From positions 25,602,723 to 25,666,722 of the forward strand of contig CM055109.1 in assembly GCA_029204225.1 (NCBI GenBank): 64,000 nt of DNA. The letters are read 5' to 3'. Source of the stretch: Diphasiastrum complanatum (Eukaryota > Streptophyta > Lycopodiopsida > Lycopodiales > Lycopodiaceae). Both the position numbers and the translations under genes were made by a program. Below, piece by piece: positions 1 to 10,787 of this stretch (the first letter of the stretch is position 1; the number at the start of each line of letters is the position of its first letter). The notes under the pieces were generated by a model. That model had not been told where the DNA came from and made no database searches. It worked only from the letters and a program-made list of their open reading frames with translations.

Positions 1-36
1 TTATTCCTTTGGCTGTGCTTGTTTGAGTGGGGGTAT

Positions 37-800
37 TGCGGAATGTTTGTTGCAAGCCACGCATAGAATAGTGCCGTGGGCTTGAGCGCCCAGTGAAGGC
101 CTTGAGAATTCTCAATATCCCATAAGTAACTGCTTGCCTTGAACTCTCCCATACATAAGTTGGGGCTTCTCGACATCCTCTATCCCCTAGTACCAGCCCT
201 TTTGGGGGTTAGACGGATGGTGGGTGGCTAGGGGACTGGGTGGAAAATGTTTGAATCAAAAGCATTTAAATTCTTTAAAGATTACAAAGTGTTTGCTGAA
301 AAGCAAATTGGTAAATCTTTCTTAAAGTTGAGATGTGACAATGGAGGGGAGTACATTTCAACCGCATTTAATCGGTTCTGTGCTGATCATGGCATAGCCC
401 AACAATATACAGTACCGTATTCTCCACAACAAAACGGTGTTGCTGAGAGAAAGAATCGGACTTTGGTTGAAAGTGCTAGGTGTATGTTGAAAGATTCTAA
501 CCTTTCTAATAAATTTTGGGCAGAAGCAATTGCGACAGCAACATATGTGCAAAACTTATTGCCAAACGGTTGCTGTGCCTGGAAAAACTCCCCACGCGAG
601 CCGCGTACTGGGATCCCAACCCGAGTCGCCTAGCCGCCCGCCATCCGTCTAACCCCCAAAAGGGCTAGTACCAGAGGATTCAAGGCAAGTAGTTACTTTA
701 TGGGACATTGAGAATTCTTCCCCAAAAGGCCTTCATTGGGCACTTTCCTCTGCCTGGCTTGTAACTAAACATTCTCCGAATTTCCACTATTTTCACTAGA
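37..800. repeat. Long imperfect inverted repeat (foldback) enclosing a copia fragment
   Basis: Positions about 37-240 reappear as the reverse complement at about 607-800. The best-matching part is 189-220 against 640-671, a block around the word TTTTGGGGGTTAGACGGATG; outer parts match more loosely. Between the arms lies a retrotransposon integrase fragment. Arms plus captured coding sequence resemble a foldback or Pack-type non-autonomous DNA element. The outer ends are not sharp and no target duplication was identified, so the class is open. Confidence 0.7.
247..633 (+). pseudogene. Ty1/copia integrase core fragment
   Basis: The frame reads the second half of a Ty1/copia integrase catalytic core. 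It contains the second catalytic Asp in a RCDNGGEY block and the catalytic Glu in SPQQNGVAERKNRT, followed by the usual FWAEAI and YVQN helix. The zinc-binding part, the first Asp and all of gag, protease, RT and RNase H are missing. From about 590 the frame runs into the right arm of the inverted repeat, so the last 15 or so residues are not integrase. It is a captured or residual fragment, not a working gene. Confidence 0.85.
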
Positions 801-1659
801 TAAAGAATCGAATCTGTTTTTTTTTTTTTTGGGTAGGGAACGGGAAAGTGTTTTAATAGACGTGGAGAGGTGCTTGAGGATTGCCATGCCTGCATGGATC
901 TTGTAGCAAAGAGTTGTGTGGTTCCGATGACAAATCTTTGACAGAGCAAAGGTAAGCTGATCATAGACTGGCCCATCGACTCTGCTGTAGCAAGCGCCAA
1001 GCTCTGATTCATGGAAGAAAAGATGTCGTTCTTAGAGAATAGCAATCTAATGCGTTCCGTTGCAAAATAACAACACTAAATCACAACGTACTAGGAGCTG
1101 TAGCTTGCTTGATGAACCGAATCATGCTTTTGCTTTGCCAAACTGTTAAAGCAGCTACCATCTAGCTTCTTGTCTGAGGTGCAGAATCTTCATTAAAAAT
1201 CAGATAACCATAGTGCCTGGAGAGGATGGATACCGAAATAGATGCAATTCCGACATTGACTATATGCGATTTACTAAGGTTGAGATTATCTCTGATCACA
1301 GGGATAAAAGCGTCGAAGGTGGAGGTGAAGCAGATGAACACTCTCATATGCTCTCATATGAGGCTGTGCGAAAGAGGAAGAGTTTCAACACTTTGGCTTT
1401 GTGCTCGAAGTCCACAGAGAATATGAAATGAAGAGAAGGATGCATTTCTAATCCTGCTACCATCGAAGAGAAAATACTCCCTTCTTGTCACTCTATGCAT
1501 TGATATGCAATATGGCTCCTCTGCCTCACCTACAGAGCCTACTCCTACTCTGCTTTAAGATTTGCCATTGCTGCTTTCACACATAGTCATTAGATAACGA
1601 GTTAAGAAGACTTGGGTCCTGAAATGACGTGTTCTTTCAAAACATCGGCCCCTCATCGT
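801..1659. other. No gene recognised
   Basis: Short open frames on both strands (for example about 1162-1431) match no family I recognise and overlap one another. There is a T run at about 819-832. The stretch may be the body of the LTR whose end lies at 1766, but no left LTR boundary is visible. Confidence 0.4.
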
Positions 1660-1778
1660 CTGTCTCATATGTATGGGTAGTTCGTCCTCATATCTATTTA
1701 TTCAATAAAAGGAATGTAGTTAGTGATGTTTCTCTCTCGTGTTGTGTAGATCTGTAAATAATCACATGGTATCAGAGT
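1660..1778 (+). mobile_element. Copia LTR 3' end with primer-binding site
   Basis: A sequence ending in CA at 1766 is followed directly by TGGTATCAGAGT (1767-1778). This is the initiator-methionine tRNA primer site typical of plant Ty1/copia elements (canonical TGGTATCAGAGC). An AATAAA-like signal lies about 60 bp upstream, as expected for the R region of an LTR. Downstream only a gapped pol relic (2463 onward) could belong to it. Confidence 0.65.
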
Positions 1779-2462
1779 TATGCTACTTCTCAGCCATCAA
1801 TTCTTCTCCTGCAACGATCTAGTGACCTACATGCACCTTCAAGGAGTCTGTTTTCAAAATTGCTACATCTCCCTCCACGCACAGAATGCCTGATGACGCC
1901 AACATCCACGCATCTACCTATGGATGACTACAACGATGCCTAACAGAAACACAACATACAACATTGTAGTAGCCATGTTCTTGAACGATTTACTGTAAAT
2001 ATGATCTGTCTTCTTGTAGTTGTTTTAGTCTACCAAAGTTCCAAGGATCTGATCCTCTCTATCTGAAGCAAAATAGAAAGAAGTCTTAGAAATTAGCCAC
2101 GTGTGAAAGATTGAAGAAGAAATCTAAATAGTATTTATATTAGTAATATGGATTTCTCTCTCCCCCCCCCCCCTTTTCTCTCTCTCTCTCTAAAATAGTC
2201 TTTATACTAGTAATATGGATCTCTCTCTCTAACAATACTCAACAATACATTATCTTGCCTCGTCATTAGATTTGTGCTTTGATAAATGCTCTTGTAAGTC
2301 TTTTTTAATAAATCCATCTACTCTAAAAATGATTGTGAGTGCAAGTTTGAAGGAGTAGGGAGTATTCCCCTTACATGTTGCATCCTCTAAAATTTTCTCT
2401 CTCAAAGATGTAATTGTTTTTTTCCAACGCTCACTAAGAATCTCATTACTATTCGCCAATTG
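1779..2462. other. Retroelement leader-like region with short duplication
   Basis: No protein family is recognised. Around 2128-2165 and 2192-2225 a segment of about 38 bp (AGTAATATGGAT followed by a CT run) is repeated, separated by C and CT runs. A 69-codon minus frame (2250-2459) has no recognisable motif. Confidence 0.4.
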
Positions 2463-3523
2463 CTTGATAATGGCCTTGATGTCAAGTTTGGTATATTGAC
2501 ACTTGTGTAATCAAGAAAGAAGATGAGATTATTGCTTGTGGATCGAGATTTGGAGGCATTTACAAATTAGATCCAAGTGAGAGTGCTAACTCTCGTGATG
2601 TTGCATATGTGACCAAGCTCTCCAACGAAGAATTATGGCATAGAAGATTGGGCCATCCCAACTTTACAGCTATGCACTCTATGGTCAAAGAAGTCAAAGA
2701 TATTGGTTTGCCAAAGACTCTATCCAAGGAGCTCAAGCCTTGTGAAGTATGTGCTAATGCAAAGTCACATAGTGGGCCATATCCAAGATCTCATATCAAG
2801 ACTCATCATTATTGGAGCTTGTGCACTCGAATGTACACTTTTCATCTTCTACAAGCAAGGGATGAGCCATTTGCTTTGTCACCCTTATTGATGACTACAC
2901 AAGATTTACATGGTTGTATCTTCTATCTTCCAAAGCTATGGTGTTTGATTATTTCCTCAAATTCAAAGGTCTTGTTGAAAATCAATTCTCTTTCAAGCTC
3001 AAAGCTTTTAGATGGTGGAGAGTATATCTCCAACAAGTTTCATGATTTTTGTGAGCAAGAAGGAATCAAAAGAGAATTTTCTTGTGCCTATTCCCCTTCT
3101 CAAAATGGGGTGGCTAAGAGAAAGAATAGAGCTACTTGTGAATGTGCCAAAGCTCTAAGAATTGAAGCATCCTTACCAAAGGATTTTTGGGGAGAGGCCA
3201 TCAATTGTGCCACTTATTTTTGCAATAATCATCTTGCTCTTGGTGGAAAGACACCTTATGAGATGATGCATAAAGAGAAGCCTACGGTTGATCACCTTAG
3301 AATCTATGGATGTATTTGATTTGTTCATGTTCGTTTGGAGACTAGGAAGAAGGATGATCGTAGCTCAATCAAAGGATTTATGGTTGGATATTTATCTACC
3401 ACGAAGGCGTAATACTCTCTACGTGCAAAGTTATTGAAAGTAGACATGTTATTTTTCATGAAGACCAAAAGATCACATTGGATGGGGCCGAGATCAAGGC
3501 ATCTCATGATGCATCTTCTATTA
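2463..3523 (+). pseudogene. Ty1/copia pol relic: GAG-pre-integrase and integrase
   Basis: Conceptual translation with several frameshifts gives a post-protease linker (about 2463-2600), then the GAG-pre-integrase zinc region with LWHRRLGHPNF and a CEVCANAKSH cysteine pair. A damaged integrase core follows: the Asp-containing DNGGEY block has become DGGEY, while the Glu block NGVAKRKNR has Lys in place of the catalytic Glu. The C-terminal part reaches the HVIFHED-like hinge near 3450. RT and RNase H are absent. The motifs resemble the complete copia element at 8961-15391, so it may be an old relative. Dead. Confidence 0.85.
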
Positions 3524-5474
3524 TCAATATTGATGGCAATCAAGATATGATGGGCTCGAGGCTTGGGGAGGAGCATCCTCATGCATTCACACCTAGAAGA
3601 TCCATGAGAATTTTTCTGCTTTCTCTCTCCACCCGAGAGCATGTACTTGCTTTCTCTCTCTACCTGAGAGCAAGGCTTTTCCATAGTTTTTTCCATCGTG
3701 ATTTGCCCACACATGTGAATGTACTTTGGTGAATGATTTATGCATGTTCTATGTGCTCTTAAGAGCCTTAGATTTGTGAGATAGATCTTGAATTTCAATC
3801 TATATTCTTTGCATTATATGGCCATGAACCATTACAACCTATCAATGTTGCCTTGTCAGAGGTTGTAGTTCACGCAATCGAGAGCATATCAAGGCAGCAC
3901 AAATACGAATGAAGTAATATGTTGACTAAAGAAGAACTTTTCATGATTTTGTCGAAGAAGATTTTATGTATCTAAGGTTACAACGTAATACACTAAGCTA
4001 AAGAAAACTCAAAGTGAAAAATTGGCACCAAGATTTTATGAACATTTCAAAATTTTGAATCAGATTAGGAAGTTGAATTATGAATTAGATCTACCATTAG
4101 AAGAGTTACAAACTCCAAAAGGGCCTTCTAAGGAATGCCACATAGGACAAAAAAAATCGTCAGATTTTGGAAATCCGATGGACTTTCAGGTCTAGTTTAG
4201 CTTAACCTTACCAATAATGTGTAGTTTGTTGGGAAACCGATAAGCTGAACAATCGGGTTGCTCTAAGGGAATCCGAGTGTTCCTGATTAAGCGATGTTTC
4301 CGTTTGGAGTTTAGACGGAGCCGATCTTCCAGATAAGGCTACTACCTCAAGCCGCGATCAATCATCCTCCGAACTGCAGATAGCTTTTGCTAATCTGACA
4401 ATGAGTTTATGAAACAACAGACAATGTCTAATGACAGCGGAAACATATCTACTGAAAAATTGAACAAGCATCACAACATTCACAATTTGCACATTGAGCA
4501 GAGAAGATGTAACTCGTCCACATTATCAAAAATCGAGTGTACATTATAAGTTCTTTCTTGAGCGTTGTCTATTTCCCAGATCAGCGCGTCGACGTGAGAG
4601 AGGTGTTCTCTTCTCACGAATGGAACTAGCTACTGCTGGAGCTGTCTTTCTTCCTTGATATGCACCTCACTGAGTGTTGCGTTCAGAATTCTCTATATCT
4701 GTATGTATATCTCTGTCTCTAATCCAATACATATGGATTAGATTACAAGATTGATTGGCTATAGTTTAAGCTAGGCATCCATTTAAATACATTTATGTTA
4801 ACGTTGCATGGCAGCGGTGGATCGTGATAGTTTGAAAAACTTCACGCCCGAGTAGCTTCAATAGTTCATCCTCACCCTTGGCTTACATATGGATACTCTA
4901 AAGTGTCAGCCTTCTGAGTATGTGGCGAAAAAGCCAAAAAAGCTGAAGGTTGCTTAAAACAAAATCATGGGTCATTTTAGACCTATTGTCACATTTTATC
5001 AAAATGCAAAAAATGTGAAAAACACGAACTGTGCGACAAACAGTTCAAATATGCAGGTTGTGCAAAAACTACTTAAAATATGTAGCAGTCTAAAAGACAA
5101 GGAAAAATACTAAGGCTTTAAAGTAGAAACTCAATGTTTCTTCATAGTTAACATGAGACTATTATGACGCATGCAACTGCAACTTCAAGAACCTATGATG
5201 CTCATTATCTGACTTTTCAAATTTGAAAATGAGATTTTGTCTCTCGTCTCAACTAGCGAGAAAAGAAATATAGAATCTCCGTACGCCATGGAAGAAGAAA
5301 GAGTATCTGATTTTTTCTTATCTTTCATTTGATATTTGCGGAGATGTCTCAGTTTCATCTACATATTTTTCTCCCTGTCGAGTACGCTCTGATATCGAAA
5401 AGAAGAGCAGTAAAAGGATCCACAGTTTCTCCACTTGATATTATCGCTCACATAATCAACCCAATTTTTTTTTT
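3524..5474. other. No gene recognised
   Basis: About 1.95 kb without a convincing coding region on either strand. Near 3590-3690 a CTTTCTCTCTC/ACC(C/T)GAGAGCA motif occurs twice. The rest is AT-rich unique-looking sequence. No LTR ends, primer sites or tRNA features were seen. Confidence 0.4.
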
Positions 5475-6335
5475 TTGTGGGTTGACGGAAGTTTATATCC
5501 ATTGGATTCGAGCTCGATGCAATATCCGCAATGTCAATCCATCACAAAACTCATAACATTTTTTTGTGAAGGACGGAACAGTTTACTGGATTACTGTGAA
5601 AGATTTAGGACTTATGGTATTGCAAACTCGGTTCTGAAATTCCAAAGCTTAGAATGTATGTTGAATGGTTTGCTTGCTGACTATAGAGAAAAAGAGACCG
5701 CATTATTACAAACAAAAGAAGATAATGCACGTTCGCATATTATTATGTTAAAATTAAATGAAAACAATGATCAATTGCAAGAAGTTGTTCAGACATTACG
5801 TAAATCAAATGATCAGTTAAAAGAAGAAACTCACATACTAGATAAGAAATTAAAAAGAAATAAGTGAAAAAGAATGTTGAAGGACATTAATGAGCTAACG
5901 TAGAAAAAGGATTCAAGCATTCAAGTAAGCATTTGTTTTGAATTGTTTTGTTTTTGTTTTGTATTTGGAGTAGTATGACATTTATTATATAAATTTTTGG
6001 GTTTGTTAATTTTTCATCATCCTTTACAGATCATCATTGCAAATGAGCATATGAAGGACAATGACATGATCGGAAAATTTTTGAGTTCGGTATTGACAAC
6101 CAAGTCCACAAAGTCTTTATTGGACAATAATCAATATTGTCGAATCAAGTCCAAGGTCACTGAGGCCTTGATGAGCGAGGTCGATAAGGTTATCGACCAA
6201 ATGTTAATTAGAGGAGCATGTAATTTTTCAGGTATTAGCAAGGAGGCATGTGCCAATATATCTATAATTATTAAAGAGGCTTTTGGACAATTGCACGTTA
6301 GAAAATTCTCCATTCCTACCAAGTCTTTAGATTAA
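5475..6335 (+). pseudogene. Broken two-exon gene of unknown function with coiled coil
   Basis: The first block (5475-5867) encodes a charged segment, strongly coiled-coil-like in its last 70 residues (repeats of NDQLQE and NDQLKE). It ends at TGA and a second frame a few bases on is also interrupted by TAG (about 5909). A plausible intron follows (GTAAGC at about 5925 to TTTACAG at about 6029), then a second open block to 6335 with a mixed helical sequence (SKVTEALMSEVDKVIDQML). No family is recognised. The interruptions suggest a decayed host or captured gene. Confidence 0.45.
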
Positions 6336-6499
6336 GTTGGAGAGAGATGTATTGAATAAGGATATGCAAAACGTCATTGGAATCTCTTACCACATCAATG
6401 AGATTTATAATTCAAAATCTGGCAATTCTACTCACCATCTCCTCCTCATGTCTCCCGTGCTCTGGCTCCCGTGCTCTAGATTTTGGCTCACAAAATATT

Positions 6500-7260
6500 T
6501 CAAACTATGATGATCACTTTTGATCAAGAATTTAGACCCACGTAGATAATGTCGCTATTTCTTAAATGCATGCATAATTGCCAACATTTCCTTATCATAA
6601 GTATGATATAATGCTTTTGAATCAATGAGTTTCCTACTTTCATAAGCAATGACTTCATCTGCCTGACTCAATAGCTCCCAATCTTCAATCACTAGCATCC
6701 ACTGTAACCATGAAAAGGAAATTAGAAATTGGGTTGCACCAATAAGGGCCGTTACCAATGATTCCTTTAGAATTTTGATAAAGCTATCTAATTCTCTTCA
6801 TTCCATTCAGATTTATCCTTCCATAAAAGATGAGTAAGTAGTGCTACAACTTTTGAAAAGTTATTAAAATTTTTTCTAAAATAGGATGCTAAACCTAGAA
6901 ATCCTCTCAATTATCTGACATTGTTGGGTGATTTCCAATTCTTGACTACCTCGATCTCCATTTGATCCATTTAATTCCTTCCTTTTTGGCACAATGTGTC
7001 CCAAGTATTCCGCGTCATCTTGAACGAATTACATCTGGTGATTTTTGCAAGCAACTTGTATTCTCAATGAATACTTAAAACTGTCCCCAAATGTTTCACA
7101 TGCTCTTCCATGTTTCTATTGTATATCAGAATGTTATCAAATGATACAAATACCTTGAATAGTTGTAGATAAGGTTCAAAGATCATGTTCATGAGAGCCT
7201 GAAAAATGGCAGGAGCATTAGTACATGAGGCCTAGCAAGTGAAAATCCCAAGGCTCAAAT
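6500..7260 (-). pseudogene. Ty3/gypsy RT and RNase H relic
   Basis: Read on the minus strand from 7260, the order is RT fingers/palm (NAPAIFQALMNMIFEPYL), an active-site strand decayed to VSFDNILIYN (the canonical second Asp is Asn), the thumb, and an RNase H piece ending in SRKLIDSKALYHTYDKEMLAI. Several stops and frameshifts interrupt it. Protease, integrase and LTRs were not found nearby. An old non-functional relic. Confidence 0.8.
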
Positions 7261-8955
7261 TCACAAAGATTAAGCTCGGTTCTCTCTTTTACAAATGAGC
7301 CAAAATAGCGATCCTTAAGGATAGTTAACCCTTGTCAAGTCTTAATAAATTCACATGAATCCATGCTTTGTAATCATTTTCTTAATGCGATTTTATGGAG
7401 ATTCTTGTGCCATTTCTTTCTTTTGATTATGCTATCTTGAATGCTTTGTATTTCTCTTGCTTCTAGCTTTAATTTCAATGTTGTCAAATTTTGGTCATTT
7501 CCTCCACTTTTAAAGTATATGTAATGCAATGTACCTTTTATTTTGAGTACATAAAAAAGCTTTTAGCCTTTGGATTAACGATTATCGTTAAGTGCTATAC
7601 ACATAATGTAAACATGATAACATAATATAAGCAATTTTAAATTTTCAAATGAAAAACTAAATCATCCATAACTACTTATTAATGCTAAACTAGTAGATTG
7701 GTTAGTTAGTATCAATCCACCAAAAATAGAGTTAAGTGTGCTTAATATTTTTTTTTTTTCAAGTTTTAGTGCTTGAATCAAGCATCAAGTAGACCAAAGT
7801 CTTTTAGTAATTCAATGAGCAACTACAATGTGCCAATATAAGAAAAAACCACCACATAGGTTCGATGATGTTAAGTATTTAAAATATCCACACTTGCTTC
7901 ATTTGTCTTTGAATTCTATCTACAAAACTTACCCAAAACACTATTTTCCCTCACCATAGTTCAATTGGATAATATTTTGATTGTGGTAATGGAGACCCAA
8001 ACTCAAATTTCAATCTACACAAAAGGAACATTATAGTGCTTATGCTCCAATACTATGTACTTAGAATTAGCTTAGTTTTCGATGAATTATCTCATCAATT
8101 ATGTGTGCCTTTGTTCTACATTTTAATTGAGCATAATTGCCAACTGTGAAGTATAATATGCTTTGGTGAATAAGTTCATATCATGGTTTCTATTATGATT
8201 CATGATGAAGCAAACATTTTTAAAGGAAAATGTTCTAATTAGAATGCCACATGATAGACACCCCATATATGAAGGTTATCATGAGAAAAAACGTTACATG
8301 TATTCTTGGTTTACAAGCCATGACACTAGCTACAGTAACTCAACAATGGACATAAAGAGTATGTACTATGTGCCCTCAACCAATAGGACTTTAGGGGCTC
8401 AACCACTCTATCTTGGCTCTTCTTTGATTGTAGTCAAAAGAAGCACTTCAACGTGTTGAGCTCCTCAAGTTCCTAGATGTTGCCATTTCTTCTTGGCAAT
8501 GTCAATAACAAAGATAATCATTGAAATATGATCTATTTTTAGCTCATTTAGGGTTATGAGCCTCAATAAAACAATTGCAATACACAAGTTCAAATAGATG
8601 ATAATATGAGCAAGCATACTTTCTAATGACATAACTCTTGTCACAACAAACTTCATGACTTTTGTGGCTTGCAAGGAGTGTTACAAACACTATTTGTTAA
8701 AAATCTATAGGCTATTGAGTTTTTCTTATTTCAAAACATGTTCAAAACTTGCCATTCAATGTCATTTTCTCTCTTTGGAATTCAGTACTCTTAATGTTGA
8801 AGAATAATATTCAACATCATCAATACCTAGCTCTACACATGTTGACTAAAATTGGCTCAAACTGTTAACATTTAAATGTCTTTTCAGTTCTACAACAAAA
8901 CTTGAGCAAACCTAAGTTTGGGAAAACTTGAAGGTGTTTTTGTGCCCTTTTTGTA
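7261..8955. other. No gene recognised
   Basis: AT-rich sequence of about 1.7 kb. Frames at 8202-8459 (plus) and 8465-8674 (minus) are open but resemble no family and lack supporting signals. It ends at the CTACA target site of the copia element. Confidence 0.4.
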
Positions 8956-8960
8956 CTACA

Positions 8961-9615
8961 TGTGAAAATTGTCAACATTTCCTAGCTAGTTTGAGGCCTA
9001 AATTGGCTAAAATTGTAAATAGTTTTGGTTCTGGAGTTTCACACGTGTGAACCAGGCCACAATGTTTTTATTTACTGTATTTTTTCAGTATGATGAAGTG
9101 TCAAACTTCATACCCTTCAAAATGAGACCATTTTGATGTATTTTGGTCATATAAGCCATTTTTAGCTATTTTTCCTATATAGGGAATATCTAGGGTCAAG
9201 TACCTTCTAGAGAGAGGAGAGAGAGTCATCTTCCTCATCCATAAATAGTAGGGAAGTCGTGGAGAACAGGTTGGAGAAACCTTTTGTATGCTTCATTGAG
9301 ATCAATAGATCATTGTCATTGTTTCTTCCTCCATTGAGAGCATTGTTGTGTGTATTGTCTTCAAGCTATTGTGTATGATCTTAGGTGCTTTCCAAAAGTG
9401 GTAGGCTGATGTATTATGGACTGTATAATGCTATTTTGGGCCGCACTTGATGTTTATGGAAGTTTCCATTTGTGATAAATGCTTTTTGATCAAGTTCTTT
9501 GCATTCTAGGTAGCATAGAATGTGTTGCCAATTCCTAGCTTATGTAGTTTGGAGTGCAAGCATTCAAGCCAATGATCTTGGAGTTTAGATCCACTTAGGA
9601 TCTGTATTTTTCACA
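8961..9615 (+). repeat. Copia 5' LTR
   Basis: The 655-bp LTR begins TG and ends CA. It contains a GAGAGAGGAGAGAGAG stretch near 9210 and, just downstream, CCATAAATAGTA (about 9238), a likely TATA element for transcription of the element. Confidence 0.95.
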
Positions 9616-9627
9616 TGGTATCAGAGC
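9616..9627 (+). other. Primer-binding site, initiator Met tRNA
   Basis: TGGTATCAGAGC follows the LTR terminal CA without a gap and matches the canonical plant copia primer site, complementary to the 3' end of initiator-Met tRNA. It starts minus-strand DNA synthesis. Confidence 0.95.
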
Positions 9628-10787
9628 TGGTTGGCTTCTATTTATAGTAAGTATTCCATTTTTGGTGATATTTGGATGTTTGATCAAGTTCTAGCATGAT
9701 TTTGCATTGCTTTGTTGATCAAATCTTACTAACCTTTGTTTTGTGAGTTGAACTTGTGGATCAAAAGCATATTTCAGGTCTATTGAAGATCAGAGGCTGA
9801 AAAGAAACTATTTTGGATCAGATCATAACACCTAATCATTTGTGATTGTGAGGCTTGTGCATATTCAATACTAACAATGTTCTTTTCAATCCTATTGTTG
9901 ACAATCTCCATTCTTGGATGAACACTCTCCTTAAGTGGATGAAACTTCTCCTTAAGTGGATGACAAATGCTCTTTTGAGTGAGTTGTAATTCTCCTAAAG
10001 GCTGAGCAAAGCTCCCATTTGGATGAAAGATCCCCTTTTTTGGGTGAACATATTGTAAGCTCCATTGTGAAGAGCATATTGTAAAGATTGTCATCAATTT
10101 TGGCATAAATTTTGGTGTACTTTGTTGAGCATGTAAGTAACTCTCCTTATGTAATTTGATTGGAGCATTTGCTGGAAGGTGTTAACCATTATGCAAGTGT
10201 GTTTTCAGGTTCTTAACAGGTTGAGGAACATTCTCATGTGAAGTGATCTTAGATCTACATCTAAACACCAAGATTTGACAAGATAGTGAAGCTAGTCTTG
10301 TGATTCACTAAGTGTGCTCATTCATTCACCTCTAAATCTTGTATTTATCACTTGCTGGAGTTTATAAACTTTTAGAAGTGTGGTTTACATGTGGTTTTAC
10401 AGGTTGAATCAATATCTTAGTGTGTTGATCATATGTTGATCAAGTTTGTTCATTACTAGGTAATCTTGGCATCCTAGTTTTGGGTATTTTCTAAGAATGC
10501 AAGTAACTCTTCACACCATAACTTGATTTGGTCACTTGCTGGAAAGTTTGAGAGCTTAAGCAAGAGTGTGTTCAGGTTGGTTTGATTTTGTAATCCATTC
10601 TTAGTGTGTGCAAAGTGTTGCATGTGTTTCAATCTTCCTTTCTATGCTTGGAAACCATCTAGGTTCAAGATAGAAGTGTTTTAGGGTCCTAAATCTTCAT
10701 AGATCTCTTTATCTATCATTTGTTGAGAGAAAAGTGAGTGCTAAGTGCTTTAGGACAGAACCTAAAAGTTGAAGAAACATTAGAATC
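9628..10787 (+). other. Untranslated leader of the copia element with internal repeats
   Basis: No coding sequence. Three diverged units share the order AAGTAACTCT, TTGCTGGA and CAGGTTG: about 10133-10215, 10330-10410 and 10498-10580. A second short repeat, CTCCTTAAGTGGATGA, occurs twice near 9930-9965. Long leaders are usual in copia elements and may hold packaging or dimerisation signals. That role is inference. Confidence 0.6.

Noticed and set aside
9780-10106. 108-codon minus-strand frame in the copia leader
   Set aside because: It lies antisense in the leader, over repeated CTTAAGTGGATGA words, with no motif.
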